Source: Paenibacillus glucanolyticus NBRC 15330
Lineage (GTDB): Bacteria > Bacillota > Bacilli > Paenibacillales > Paenibacillaceae
DNA length: 64,000 bases
NCBI RefSeq assembly: GCF_004000885.1
Contig: NZ_BIMC01000014.1
Coordinates: 82,571-146,570, forward strand
Reading direction: 5' to 3'
Part shown: positions 1 to 8,782 of the stretch, one piece after another
Position numbering within the stretch: position 1 is the stretch's first letter
How the letters are laid out: each line of letters begins with the position of its first letter
Notes under the pieces: model-generated
Told to the model about the DNA's origin: nothing
Database searches by the model: none
The model's input: the letters and a program-made list of their open reading frames with translations, nothing else
Position numbers and translations under genes: made by a program

Positions 1-714
1 GCAAAGCGACATCCCGGTTTGACTGTATGCAGCTCTAACACAGAGACGGCTTCACAGAGCGACCTGTTCTTCTTATGTGTCAAGCCGCTGGAGTTTAAAA
101 CGGTCATCAGCGAGATCAAAGATCAGCTGGAAGCCCGGCAAATCGCGATATCCATCACGAGTCCGGTGCAACTGATCCATTTGGAATCAACGCTGCCATG
201 CAAGGTGGCGAAAATCATACCGAGCATCACCAACATTACCGGAGGCGGAGCATCGTTATGTATGTATGGTTCCCGAATAAAAGAAGAAGACAGGCAGCTT
301 ATAGAAAGCCTCCTGTCTTATATCAGCAGGCCGCTCGAGATACTGGAATCGCACACGCGAATCACTTCCGATTTCTCCAGCTGCGGGCCTGCTTTTTTAA
401 GTTTATTCATGGAAAAATGGATCGACGCTGCCGTTGAAATGACCGGTATCGACCGTAAGACCCTCAATGCATTAGCCGGTGAAATGCTGCTTGGCACCGG
501 CAAGCTGCTAACGGAGGAGGGCTTCTCCCCCGAGCAGCTGCAAGAGCGGGTGGCGGTTCCCGGAGGCATCACCGCCCAGGCTTTGACACTGCTTGAGTCA
601 AACCTGAACGGACTGTTCTACCAATTGATCCAGACCACACACGACAAGTATGAGGAGGATCTGGCAAAACTGGATGCTGCCTTCGGTTTTACGATTAACC
701 GGCCACGATATTGA
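1..714 (+). CDS. comER: Late competence protein ComER (pyrroline-5-carboxylate reductase family), 5' truncated by window edge
   Basis: The frame is open from base 1, so the true start and the N-terminal dinucleotide-binding glycine motif lie outside the window. The visible 238 codons show the family's second Rossmann strands (DLFFLCVKPLEF), the conserved SITNITGGGASL segment that matches the P5CR active-site region, and the C-terminal dimerisation helices with VPGGITAQALTLLE, close to the VRGPGGTT motif of proline-forming reductases. Position beside leuS and near the yqe cluster fits ComER, which in Bacillus adjoins the comE locus and yqeM. A paralogous ProI reductase is the main alternative. 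The stop codon lies inside the 3' end of the convergent leuS gene, a 20-base tail-to-tail overlap. Confidence 0.82.
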   Translation, partial: AKRHPGLTVCSSNTETASQSDLFFLCVKPLEFKTVISEIKDQLEARQIAISITSPVQLIHLESTLPCKVAKIIPSITNITGGGASLCMYGSRIKEEDRQLIESLLSYISRPLEILESHTRITSDFSSCGPAFLSLFMEKWIDAAVEMTGIDRKTLNALAGEMLLGTGKLLTEEGFSPEQLQERVAVPGGITAQALTLLESNLNGLFYQLIQTTHDKYEEDLAKLDAAFGFTINRPRY

Positions 715-3136
715 CCAGTTTACCCGGTACGGCAATGATTTTGCGTACACTCTTTCCTTCCAGCGCCTGCTTGACATTCGGAAGGGAGAGGCTATGTTGT
801 TGCATGGCTTCTTGATCCATGTCTTTCGCGATTTTGGCACGTTCTATGATTTTGCCGTTGACTTGAACAACAATCTCAACTTCTGCCTCTACGGTCCAAG
901 CCTCGTCAAAATCAGGCCATGGCTCATAGGTTACACTCTCGCTGTAGCCTAAACGGCTCCACAGCTCTTCAGCCAGGTGAGGCGCAAGCGGGGAAAGCAG
1001 TTGAACGAAGCTCTTCATGGCCTTCCGTGGAAGCTCATCCGTCTTGTATCCCTCGTTGATGAATATCATCAGCTGGCTGATTGCTGTGTTAAAGCGCAGA
1101 TGCTCGAAATCATCGGTCACTTTCTTGATCGTTTTGTGCAGCGTACGTTTGAATTCGTCCGTACCCTCGCCCTCAACGATTCTAGGATTCAATTGACCAT
1201 CGTCACCGATGAACAGGCGCCATACACGGGAGAGGAAGCGATGCGTTCCCTCAACGCCGTTGGTGTTCCATGGTTTGGTCGCTTCCAGCGGCCCCATGAA
1301 CATCTCGTATACGCGCAGCGTATCGGCTCCATACTCGTTAACGATGTCATCCGGATTGATGACATTGCCACGGGATTTACTCATTTTTTCATTATTGTTG
1401 CCAAGAATCATGCCCTGATTGACAAGCTTCTGGAATGGCTCTTTCGTATCAACAACACCCAGGTCATACAATACTTTGTGCCAGAAGCGCGCATACAGCA
1501 AGTGAAGCACGGCATGCTCCACGCCACCGATGTACAAGTCAACCGGAAGCCACTCCTTCTGCTTCTCCTTGGAGCACAATTCATCATGGTTGTCAGGATC
1601 GATGTAACGCAGATAATACCAGCAGCTGCCTGCCCATTGCGGCATCGTATTGGTCTCGCGGCGGGCTTTCATGCCGGTTTCAGGATCTACCGTTTCCACC
1701 CACTCCGTAACGTTAGCCAGCGGTGATTCACCGGTACCGGACGGCTTGATCTGATCAACATCCGGGAGAAGCAGCGGAAGCTGATCCTCCGGCACGGTCT
1801 TCATCGTTCCGTCTTCCAGATGCAGGATCGGAATCGGCTCGCCCCAATAGCGCTGACGGCTGAACAGCCAGTCACGCAGACGGTAAGTTACCTTCTTCTG
1901 ACCCTTGCCCTCTTTTTCCAGCCATTCATTCATCGCTTGAATAGCCGCTTCATTATCCAGCCCGTTCAGGAAACCGGAATTCACATGCTCGCCACTGCCG
2001 GTGTAGGCTTCCTCCTCGACATTTCCACCCTGAACGACTTCAATAATCGGAAGACCAAACTGTTTGGCAAATTCCCAGTCACGGCTGTCGTGACCCGGAA
2101 CCGCCATAATGGCTCCTGTTCCGTAACCTGCCAGCACATAGTCCGCAATCCAGATCGGCACTTTAGCGCCGCTCACCGGATTAATGGCGTATGCTCCGGT
2201 AAAGACACCGGTTTTGTCTTTTGCCAAATCCGTCCGCTCCAGATCACTTTTACGGGAAGCCTGAACTTGATAAGCCTTGACCGCTTCGCGCTGATCCGCT
2301 GACGTAATTTTGTCCACGAGGTCATGCTCCGGTGCCAGCACACAGTAGGTAGCGCCGAACAGTGTATCCGGGCGGGTTGTAAATACCTCCAGATGGCCAT
2401 CGTAACCTTCGATGTCAAAACGAACCTCGGCACCCGTGGATTTGCCAATCCAATTGCGCTGCATATCCTTCAGGCTTTCGCTCCAGTCCAGCTCATCCAG
2501 ATCCTCAAGCAAGCGCTCTGCATATTCGGTAATACGCAGAATCCATTGACGCATCGGCTTGCGAACGACCGGATGTCCTCCGCGTTCACTCTTGCCATCG
2601 ATGACCTCTTCGTTCGCCAGCACGGTACCGAGTGCTTCGCACCAGTTAACCGGAACTTCAGCCACATAAGCCAAGCCGCGGTTATATAGCTGGATAAAGA
2701 TCCACTGGGTCCATTTGAAATATTCCGGATCGGTGGTACTGATCTCCCGGTCCCAGTCATACGAGAATCCGAGGGATTTGATCTGGCGCCGGAACGTATC
2801 GATATTTTGCACGGTGAACTCGCGGGGATGCTTGCCTGTGTCCATCGCATACTGTTCTGCAGGGAGGCCGAAAGCATCCCATCCCATGGGATGCAGCACA
2901 TTGTAACCGCGCATCCGTTTGTAACGGGACACGATATCTGTTGCCGTGTATCCTTCCGGATGCCCTACATGCAGGCCTACGCCGGATGGATATGGGAACA
3001 TATCCAATGCGTAAAACTTCGGTTTGGATGATGCCTCTTCGGTTTTAAACGTTTTTTTCTCGTCCCAGTACTGCTGCCACTTCGGTTCGATGGCCTGCGG
3101 GATATAGCCGTGGCCGGTTGTCTGATTGTCCGTCAT
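695..3136 (-). CDS. leuS: Leucyl-tRNA synthetase
   Basis: Class I synthetase charging tRNA-Leu in the cytoplasm. The 813-residue length is typical for bacterial LeuRS. HIGH appears as HVGH at residues 56-59, preceded by the usual PYPSG segment. KMSKS occurs near residue 580 within NEKMSKSRGN. The CP1 editing region is present (TTRPDTLFGATY, and later GTGAIMAVPGHDSRD with the discriminating Asp), and the anticodon-binding and C-terminal domains are intact to LVNIVAG. The ATG follows a strong AAGGAGGAG site. The gene has its own promoter and a leucine T-box leader directly upstream, so it is transcribed independently of the operon behind it. No terminator separates it from the convergent comER. 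Confidence 0.98.
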   Translation of the reverse strand: MTDNQTTGHGYIPQAIEPKWQQYWDEKKTFKTEEASSKPKFYALDMFPYPSGVGLHVGHPEGYTATDIVSRYKRMRGYNVLHPMGWDAFGLPAEQYAMDTGKHPREFTVQNIDTFRRQIKSLGFSYDWDREISTTDPEYFKWTQWIFIQLYNRGLAYVAEVPVNWCEALGTVLANEEVIDGKSERGGHPVVRKPMRQWILRITEYAERLLEDLDELDWSESLKDMQRNWIGKSTGAEVRFDIEGYDGHLEVFTTRPDTLFGATYCVLAPEHDLVDKITSADQREAVKAYQVQASRKSDLERTDLAKDKTGVFTGAYAINPVSGAKVPIWIADYVLAGYGTGAIMAVPGHDSRDWEFAKQFGLPIIEVVQGGNVEEEAYTGSGEHVNSGFLNGLDNEAAIQAMNEWLEKEGKGQKKVTYRLRDWLFSRQRYWGEPIPILHLEDGTMKTVPEDQLPLLLPDVDQIKPSGTGESPLANVTEWVETVDPETGMKARRETNTMPQWAGSCWYYLRYIDPDNHDELCSKEKQKEWLPVDLYIGGVEHAVLHLLYARFWHKVLYDLGVVDTKEPFQKLVNQGMILGNNNEKMSKSRGNVINPDDIVNEYGADTLRVYEMFMGPLEATKPWNTNGVEGTHRFLSRVWRLFIGDDGQLNPRIVEGEGTDEFKRTLHKTIKKVTDDFEHLRFNTAISQLMIFINEGYKTDELPRKAMKSFVQLLSPLAPHLAEELWSRLGYSESVTYEPWPDFDEAWTVEAEVEIVVQVNGKIIERAKIAKDMDQEAMQQHSLSLPNVKQALEGKSVRKIIAVPGKLVNIVAG

Positions 3137-3189
3137 ACTTCAATGCTCCTCCTTCACATTCGAGAGACAAGGCCTGATGCCATTGTCCA

Positions 3190-3495
3190 AAAACAAAAAA
3201 ACCTCATCATCCATAGCGTTGATCGCTAGGGACGAGAGGTTTGATTCCCGTGGTACCACCCTAGTTAGCCAAAGGCATACTTTGCCTTTCACTCCCTTTG
3301 CATCCTTATCGCGGATGAGACGACGATGCTTCATCGGCCAGTTGCTGAAATAGCCATTCAGCTGCCGGGTTAACATCATTGCTCCGAGGCGAGTTCATTC
3401 CTATCGTCAACCGGTTTTCACCAAACACCGGCTCTCTGCATGATCGAATGCGGAAGTACTGATCCTCATCATCGCTTTCATATTACCATTTTAAT
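3190..3495 (-). promoter_or_regulatory. T-box riboswitch leader of leuS, leucine (CUC) specifier
   Basis: Reading the minus strand, the leader contains the conserved stem I elements (AGAGAGCCGGTG followed by GGTGAAAACCGG), a GAACTC specifier segment giving codon CTC for leucine at complement 3391-3393, and the T-box bulge AGGGTGGTACCACGGG at complement 3247-3262. It ends in a terminator whose arms CCTC-TCGTCC-CTAGCG and CGCTAT-GGATGA-TGAGG are followed by seven T residues (about 3195-3240). Uncharged tRNA-Leu would pair with the specifier and the bulge, stabilise the antiterminator and switch leuS on. Confidence 0.95.
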
Positions 3496-3501
3496 GTGGC
3501 T

Positions 3502-3530
3502 ATTATACCCAAAATGTACGATCAAGTCAA
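3502..3530 (-). promoter_or_regulatory. Sigma-A promoter of leuS
   Basis: TTGACT (complement 3525-3530) and TATAAT (complement 3502-3507) are separated by exactly 17 bases, a near-consensus vegetative promoter. Transcription would begin near 3495, at the start of the T-box leader. The -35 box is read from the last codons of the preceding araC-type gene. Confidence 0.85.
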
Positions 3531-4406
3531 CGAAAGTTCATCTCCGCTCCTGCGGTAATGCTCCGGTGTCGTTCCGACCATTGATTTGAACATCCGGCTG
3601 AAATGAGCCAGATGCTTAAACCCGGATGCCTGGCTGACCTCCGTTATGCTCAGATAAGGGTGAAGCCGCAGTAAAATTTTAGCCTGGTTGATCCGCCGGT
3701 GATACAAATATTTAAACACCGTTGTTCCCGTCACCTCCTTGAATAAGGAGGATAGATAATGCTTGGTAATATGCATATCGCGGGCAATTCTCTCCAGCGT
3801 CAGATCGTGCATATAATTTTCCTCGACAAACGATACCACATGCTGGACATGCCGCTCCTTCTCTGAGATCGAGTCTTGACCCTGTACAGCGGCCTGACAC
3901 CAGCCTGCAATGACGTACATCAGCTCCTGGATGCGCAAGGTCATGCGTTCCTGGCGGTAGTGGGTCGTGGACGCTGACAGGCGATGAATATCGGCCAGCA
4001 GGGCCTCGAACTCTTCCCGATTGGTCCCGGTTAGGGTCATACGATGATTCCGGAGCGTATCGAAGGGGTCCAGCAGGATCGTCTTGGCCGATTCCGACAG
4101 CCCCTTGCACACCCAGGCCGGGTCAAAATGCAGAATGCTTCTTACGTATCTGGAATCGGGTTCCACACTCGGACAATGAAGCGTCAAACCATTCATTAGC
4201 AGCAGATCCCCCGGCTTCAGCGTAAAGACAGAGTCACCGATTAGATAGGTGCAGCATCCCTCGTGAAAATAATAGATTTCATAAAAGGCGTGGGAATGGA
4301 ATTGCCCGCTGGTAAGGGGCTGTTCATTATAATAGCTCAGGTCAATCGGCTCTTTCAGCTGCATCCACTCGAAACTTGGCAGCCCTTTGGATGATGACGA
4401 GGACAT
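3522..4406 (-). CDS. AraC family transcriptional regulator with N-terminal cupin sensor
   Basis: A 294-residue cytoplasmic regulator. Residues about 20-110 form a cupin-like sensing domain (FHSHAFYEIYYFHEG, later LKPGDLLLMNGLTLHCPS), and the last 100 residues carry the double helix-turn-helix of AraC proteins (LTLERIARDMHITKHYLSSLF and a second HTH ending SRMFKSMVGTTPEHYR). It is the last gene of the isomerase / two-dehydrogenase cluster on this strand, 65 bases after the second dehydrogenase, with a small GGGGTT-AACCCC stem-loop in the gap (4432-4447). It probably senses the sugar handled by that cluster and controls it; this is inferred from neighbourhood only. Confidence 0.85.
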   Translation of the reverse strand: MSSSSSKGLPSFEWMQLKEPIDLSYYNEQPLTSGQFHSHAFYEIYYFHEGCCTYLIGDSVFTLKPGDLLLMNGLTLHCPSVEPDSRYVRSILHFDPAWVCKGLSESAKTILLDPFDTLRNHRMTLTGTNREEFEALLADIHRLSASTTHYRQERMTLRIQELMYVIAGWCQAAVQGQDSISEKERHVQHVVSFVEENYMHDLTLERIARDMHITKHYLSSLFKEVTGTTVFKYLYHRRINQAKILLRLHPYLSITEVSQASGFKHLAHFSRMFKSMVGTTPEHYRRSGDELSLT

Positions 4407-4471
4407 AAGAGAATCGCCCCTTTAGCGGCCTGGGGTTGTAGAACCCCTGAACATCGCGGAGTTTTTCTCTA

Positions 4472-5557
4472 TTATATATGATTTTCTTGAATGCGCACGG
4501 CCTCATTCTGAGCAATCACGCATAATTCGCCAGCCTTGAAGGCGTGCTCCTGGGACATGGCAAACTCCGTCCGTTCCAGACAATCCAAGATCAGCTCGCC
4601 GAAAAACGGATAGCCTACCTTGCCCTGCAGCTCCATATGAAACTCCCCTTCGCCGTTAACCAAATACAGATGATCGCCTTGTGGATGTCTGGCAATATCA
4701 ATGTATTTACGAAGTTCGATATATCCGTCCGTTCCCAAAATAACGGTTCTTCCGTCGCCCCAGGTACCAAGGCCCCCAGGCGTCAGCCAATCGACACGGA
4801 AATAATTCGTGGCCCCGTTGTCTCCGAGAAGTGTTGCATCTCCGAAATCCTCCAGCTCCGGGTAGGCCGGATTCGCATAATTGCCCACCTTGCTGCTGAG
4901 CACCTTGGCATCGCGGCAGCCTGCAAAAAACAAAAACTGCTCAATCTGGTGGGACCCGATATCGCACAATATGCCGCCATACTGCTGATGGCGGAAAAAC
5001 CAGTCCGGACGGGATAGAGCATTTAAGCGGTGCGGTCCTGTTCCCATCACCTGCACCACGCGGCCGATCACCCCGTCCTTAATCAGCCGACCCGCGTGGA
5101 CGGCACTCTCCACATGCAGCCGTTCACTGTAATACACCATATACTTCTGGCCTGTCTCTGCCGCCTTAGCACGTGCCGCGCTTACCTGCTCCAGGGTGGT
5201 GAACGGTGTCTTATCGGTAAAATAATCCTTGCCGTGTGACATAACCTTCAAACCAAGCTCACATCTCTCCGATGGAATGGCGGCAGCCGCTACAAGATGA
5301 ACTTCCGCGTCCTCGAGCACCTGTGCCTCGGAGGAAGCGGCGGTTACCCCGGGATAGGTCTCGAGAAAAGCCGCTACCTTGGCGGGGTCTGAATCATACA
5401 CCCATTTTAAAGTTGCCCCTGCTTCAATTAATCCGTTACACATGCCGTATATATGTCCGTGCTCCAGCGACATGGCGGCAAAGACAAACTCCCCGGGCTT
5501 GCACACCGGCTGGGCTTTGCCAACCGGCGCATAGTGCATTCCATTACTGCGATCCAT
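4472..5557 (-). CDS. Gfo/Idh/MocA family oxidoreductase with atypical nucleotide-binding motif
   Basis: Predicted NAD(P)-dependent sugar or inositol dehydrogenase of 361 residues. The start chosen is the ATG at complement 5555-5557 because AGGAGG lies 8 bases upstream (5566-5571); an ATG 24 bases earlier has no site. The fold is recognisable from VHLVAAAAIPSERCELGL, the C-terminal GGILCDIGSHQIEQFLFF segment that carries the catalytic Asp/His pair, and the terminal GEL-helix region. Two oddities stand out: the Rossmann glycine motif normally GxGxxG reads FAAMSLEHGHIYGM, and the catalytic EKP motif reads DKTP, keeping the lysine. It lies 23 bases downstream of a second, canonical family member and probably works on the same pathway. 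Confidence 0.85.
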   Translation of the reverse strand: MDRSNGMHYAPVGKAQPVCKPGEFVFAAMSLEHGHIYGMCNGLIEAGATLKWVYDSDPAKVAAFLETYPGVTAASSEAQVLEDAEVHLVAAAAIPSERCELGLKVMSHGKDYFTDKTPFTTLEQVSAARAKAAETGQKYMVYYSERLHVESAVHAGRLIKDGVIGRVVQVMGTGPHRLNALSRPDWFFRHQQYGGILCDIGSHQIEQFLFFAGCRDAKVLSSKVGNYANPAYPELEDFGDATLLGDNGATNYFRVDWLTPGGLGTWGDGRTVILGTDGYIELRKYIDIARHPQGDHLYLVNGEGEFHMELQGKVGYPFFGELILDCLERTEFAMSQEHAFKAGELCVIAQNEAVRIQENHI

Positions 5558-5580
5558 ACCGATTGCCTCCTGACGGTTCA

Positions 5581-6750
5581 TTAATAGGTTCCGAACGTTT
5601 TGCTCATATCAACCGGCCCAACCTCTCTGACGGTCTTCTGGCTGGAAGATTGGGCAATGCGTTCCTGCAGCAGCTCATAATACAAATCTTCGTCCAAGGG
5701 CAGATCGACCCAATGATCGGTCCAGGTGGACAGATGCATCGCGTTTGACAGCGTCAATCCGTGAATCCCCTCTTCGCCCGGCGCAATCAGCGGCGTGCCT
5801 TGACGAATGGCATCCACAAAATTTTGAATAATGCCGCTGTGCTGAGGATTATCACCCGAGATCGGCACATCGCATTTCCAGCATTCCGGTTCTCCAAAAC
5901 CTCCGGTATACTGCTGATTGAATTCGGGTTCCGGAACGCGAAGGCGCCAGAAGGTAAGCTTTCCGTCCTCAATGACGATTTTTCCACGGTCCCCCGTCAC
6001 TTCGTACCGGTTCGTTCCAGGCGCTTCGCCCGTTGTGGTGATAAAAACTGCCGTTGCACCATTCTCATATTCAGCATAAGCCGTCACATCGTCTTCCACT
6101 TCAATATTGCGGTATTTGCCAAACGAACAAAAGGCACGAATCCTCTTCGGCATCATTCCGGTCGTCCACTGCCACAAATCCAGCTGATGCGGAGACTGGT
6201 TGATCAGCACGCCTCCACCTTCACCGCCCCAGGTTGCACGCCAACCGCCGGAATCATAATAGCTTTGAGATCGGTACCAATTGGTTACGATCCAGTTCAT
6301 CCGCCGGATCTCACCAAGCTCGCCGTCTGCAATCAGCTCCCGAAGCTTCTTATACAGCGGATTACAGCGCTGGTTATACATAATCGAGAAGACTTTGCCA
6401 CTGCTCGCAGCGGCAAGGTTCATTTCCCGAACCTGCTTGGTATAGACGCCCGCCGGCTTCTCGATCAGGACGTGGAGTCCATGACTGAGGCATTTTATCG
6501 CCACTTGTGGATGTGCATAATGCGGCGTGGCAATGATCACCGCATCGATCTCTCCCGAAGCTATTAAAGCATCTGCATCATTCCAGATTTTCACATCCGA
6601 GGGCAGTGTTGCCTTCGCCTCTTCCTGCTTAGCCGGGTTGAGGTCACATATAGCGCTGAGCTTCCCTCCGGCAATCCGGCCTGCTGCAAGCGTTCTGGCA
6701 TGCGAGAATCCCATGCCGAGTCCAATGACGGCTACTCTTACTTGATTCAT
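5581..6750 (-). CDS. Gfo/Idh/MocA family oxidoreductase (canonical)
   Basis: A 389-residue NAD(P)-dependent dehydrogenase of the glucose-fructose oxidoreductase / inositol dehydrogenase family. It has a classical N-terminal motif VAVIGLGMGFSHA, the EKP motif (LIEKPAGVYTK) with the catalytic lysine, and GGGVLINQSPHQLDLWQW with the catalytic Asp/His pair of the C-terminal sheet domain. The ATG follows GGGAGG by 8 bases. It sits between the upstream TIM-barrel isomerase gene (28 bases away) and the diverged paralogue, so the three form one transcription unit. Substrate cannot be read from sequence; cyclitols, glycosides or 3-keto sugars are the usual ones for such pairs. Confidence 0.92.
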   Translation of the reverse strand: MNQVRVAVIGLGMGFSHARTLAAGRIAGGKLSAICDLNPAKQEEAKATLPSDVKIWNDADALIASGEIDAVIIATPHYAHPQVAIKCLSHGLHVLIEKPAGVYTKQVREMNLAAASSGKVFSIMYNQRCNPLYKKLRELIADGELGEIRRMNWIVTNWYRSQSYYDSGGWRATWGGEGGGVLINQSPHQLDLWQWTTGMMPKRIRAFCSFGKYRNIEVEDDVTAYAEYENGATAVFITTTGEAPGTNRYEVTGDRGKIVIEDGKLTFWRLRVPEPEFNQQYTGGFGEPECWKCDVPISGDNPQHSGIIQNFVDAIRQGTPLIAPGEEGIHGLTLSNAMHLSTWTDHWVDLPLDEDLYYELLQERIAQSSSQKTVREVGPVDMSKTFGTY

Positions 6751-6778
6751 ATTTCTTACCTCCCTTGTGAATGTATGT

Positions 6779-7645
6779 CTACACGCGCTGTTTATGATCT
6801 GCCCACACCTTCATCTGCTCGGCAAAACGGAGCAGCATCTCCGTGGACTCATACGTACCGCTAAAGTCTTCAATCCCGAAATAACCATCGTAGCCCACCG
6901 AATGCAAATCCTGTATCACTTGCACCCACGGAACGGCTCCCTGGGCAAGAGAAACCCATTCTCCAGACCAGACTGCCGTGCTTCCATCCTCTGATGGAGT
7001 CTTGCGGTATCCTGCATTCTTAACATGGACATGAGCCAGATAGGGACCCAGCAGTTCCAGGCCCATTCGGTAATTCTCATACCCTTCATGGACCATATTG
7101 CCCGGATCATACAGCACCCCAATATGCTGTGGATTGAAGTGGGATACAAGACGGTGCGTTAGTCCCGCACTCGGCGCAATCGTCAGATGATGCGTCTCCA
7201 CCAATGCCTTGACTTGATAAGCCGCTGCCAAGTCCTGAACCTCGTGTAAATACCGTACCGCTTGATCGTACAGTTCATTGTAGTTGTGCTTTCGGTCATA
7301 TCCCGGAATACCCACGCGAATAAATGAAGCTCCGATCAGCTTGGCTGCCTGCATGACCTTTTCCGTTGCCTCCACATCACCACAGGTCAGATAGGGGACC
7401 ACCGCAAGACTGCGCCGTCCAAACTTGTCGGCAGCTTGGCGGAATCTAAGCCAATCCTCCTCCGTGCCTCCCGGATCTATTGAGCATCGATTATGACGCC
7501 AGAAGGAAGGCTTCTCCTCTGCGGCATCGGCTGGAACTTCCTTGAAGCGCCATTCAATGCCCTCAATACCGGCATCAGCCGCTGCTTTAGCCAGCGCCTC
7601 AGGCTGCAAATCAGGTGTTGCGACTGTAAAAACAGACAGTTTCAT
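6779..7645 (-). CDS. Sugar phosphate isomerase/epimerase (AP endonuclease 2-like TIM barrel)
   Basis: A 288-residue protein of the xylose-isomerase-like TIM-barrel family. Metal-ligand segments typical of the family are present: KALVETHHLT, GVLYDPGNMVHEGYENY, HVHVKNAGY and the C-terminal GYFGIEDFSG with its metal-binding glutamate. It is the first gene of the cluster running to the AraC regulator, with an AGAGAGG ribosome site 11 bases before the ATG. Such isomerases are commonly paired with Gfo/Idh/MocA dehydrogenases in inositol or keto-sugar catabolism. The reaction here is not determined. Confidence 0.85.
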   Translation of the reverse strand: MKLSVFTVATPDLQPEALAKAAADAGIEGIEWRFKEVPADAAEEKPSFWRHNRCSIDPGGTEEDWLRFRQAADKFGRRSLAVVPYLTCGDVEATEKVMQAAKLIGASFIRVGIPGYDRKHNYNELYDQAVRYLHEVQDLAAAYQVKALVETHHLTIAPSAGLTHRLVSHFNPQHIGVLYDPGNMVHEGYENYRMGLELLGPYLAHVHVKNAGYRKTPSEDGSTAVWSGEWVSLAQGAVPWVQVIQDLHSVGYDGYFGIEDFSGTYESTEMLLRFAEQMKVWADHKQRV

Positions 7646-7968
7646 TATTCCGTCATCCTCTCTTCAGACCTGTGAATTTGCATGAGCAACATTTGATCAT
7701 CGTTGGACTCATTTCTTATCATACAGAGCGTCATAGATTCATAGAACCAACCTTGCAGATAGCGCTCTCATTTCTGTCTTTTCTCTCTCTCCAACATCGT
7801 AGCACAGTCCAGGAGGCAAACCCATATCCCTGTATCCGAACCTTAACCACAGTCAAACAAAGCGGAAAAGAAGTGTCTTTGAATACAATCAACCGTCCTT
7901 AACGCAAAAAAGCACCCCTGCCGTCCTGGAACAGACGGTAAGAGTGCCTTCCTTATCATAAGTATTCA
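7646..7968. other. Intergenic region with likely promoter of the isomerase-dehydrogenase cluster
   Basis: This 323-base gap holds the terminator of the upstream operon at its far end. On the minus strand a TATGAT hexamer (complement 7718-7723) lies 17 bases after a weak TTCTAT, a tentative promoter for the gene at 7645. A sequence resembling a catabolite-response element but with two mismatches to consensus lies at 7757-7770, upstream of that promoter. No convincing coding sequence was found. Confidence 0.4.
7905..7950 (-). terminator. Terminator of the yqeG-yqeM operon
   Basis: On the minus strand GGCACTCTTACCGTC pairs imperfectly with GACGGCAGGGGTGC and is followed by six T residues. It starts about 20 bases after the yqeM stop codon. 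Confidence 0.85.
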
Positions 7969-8739
7969 TTATTTTACGGCAACGTAGAACAGCCGGGATG
8001 CATCCTGCCCTGCTTCAATCCACTCAAAATCGGCATAACATTTCACATCCCGAAATCCGGCCTTCACCAGTTCAACTCTCATCCATTCCGGGTCGTATCC
8101 GCGCTGGACATGAGTCTCCTCAAAGCGGCGGTAAACCGAAGGATCCTGATCGTCCCTGGCAAAAATGGAAAGATGATGTTCAATCTCACAACGACGTTCA
8201 TCCAGGTCGCATGTCCAGATATAGGACACTTCCCGTTCATCCAGAACGAATGGCTGCTCTTCGTCATAACGAATCAGCGTATTGGGGTGATGCACATCAA
8301 ACAGGAACGTGCCGCCTTCCTTAAGACCGCTGTAAGTCCGTGCAAAAGCGGAGCGTATGTCCTTCTCCTCCAGCAGGTAGTTCACACAATCACAAAATGA
8401 AATGACAGAATCCACCTGCTCTGGCAGTTCCCAGGAGCGCATATCCTGCTGTACCCAGCGGACGCTGCCCTCCCGAAATAAACGGTGCCCCTGCGGTGTT
8501 CCCTCGAGCTTGCGTCTGGCAACGGACAGCATGTCCGCTGACAGATCAATACCTGTTACCTCAAATCCGGAGTTAACCAGCGGGATGGTGATACTGCCAG
8601 TTCCGCACCCGAGCTCCGCAACGCTTTTTGGCATTCCGTGTTTATCCCAGGCTGTTCTCGCAAAGCGGATCCAATCCGGATAAGGCATGTCTTCCATGAG
8701 TTGATCATATACGTAAGCAAACTTGCGGTAAGACAACAT
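7969..8739 (-). CDS. yqeM: Class I SAM-dependent methyltransferase YqeM
   Basis: A 256-residue putative methyltransferase. Motif I is VAELGCGTGSITIPL, motif II GIDLSADMLSVARRK, and the downstream DSVISFCDCVNYL is the post-II segment. The start of the protein, with the Y-x-YDxLMxDxPY pattern, is characteristic of YqeM, which in Bacillus follows rsfS in the same cluster. It ends the operon, just before a strong terminator. The substrate is not known to me. The start follows AGGAAAGTGG by about 11 bases. Confidence 0.88.
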   Translation of the reverse strand: MLSYRKFAYVYDQLMEDMPYPDWIRFARTAWDKHGMPKSVAELGCGTGSITIPLVNSGFEVTGIDLSADMLSVARRKLEGTPQGHRLFREGSVRWVQQDMRSWELPEQVDSVISFCDCVNYLLEEKDIRSAFARTYSGLKEGGTFLFDVHHPNTLIRYDEEQPFVLDEREVSYIWTCDLDERRCEIEHHLSIFARDDQDPSVYRRFEETHVQRGYDPEWMRVELVKAGFRDVKCYADFEWIEAGQDASRLFYVAVK

Positions 8740-8782
8740 GATGACACCACTTTCCTAGAAGCTTCCCCTATGATCCGGGTTG

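Noticed and set aside
977..1726. A 249-codon open frame on the plus strand
   Set aside because: Antisense to leuS; no start site or recognisable domain.
5761..6567. A 268-codon open frame on the plus strand
   Set aside because: Antisense to a clear dehydrogenase gene, with shadow-frame composition and no family motif.
7757..7770. Catabolite-response-element-like sequence
   Set aside because: Two mismatches to the consensus at conserved positions; not strong enough to list as a separate site.
7672..7902. A 76-codon frame in the intergenic region
   Set aside because: No ribosome site, no domain, and it runs against the direction of the flanking units.
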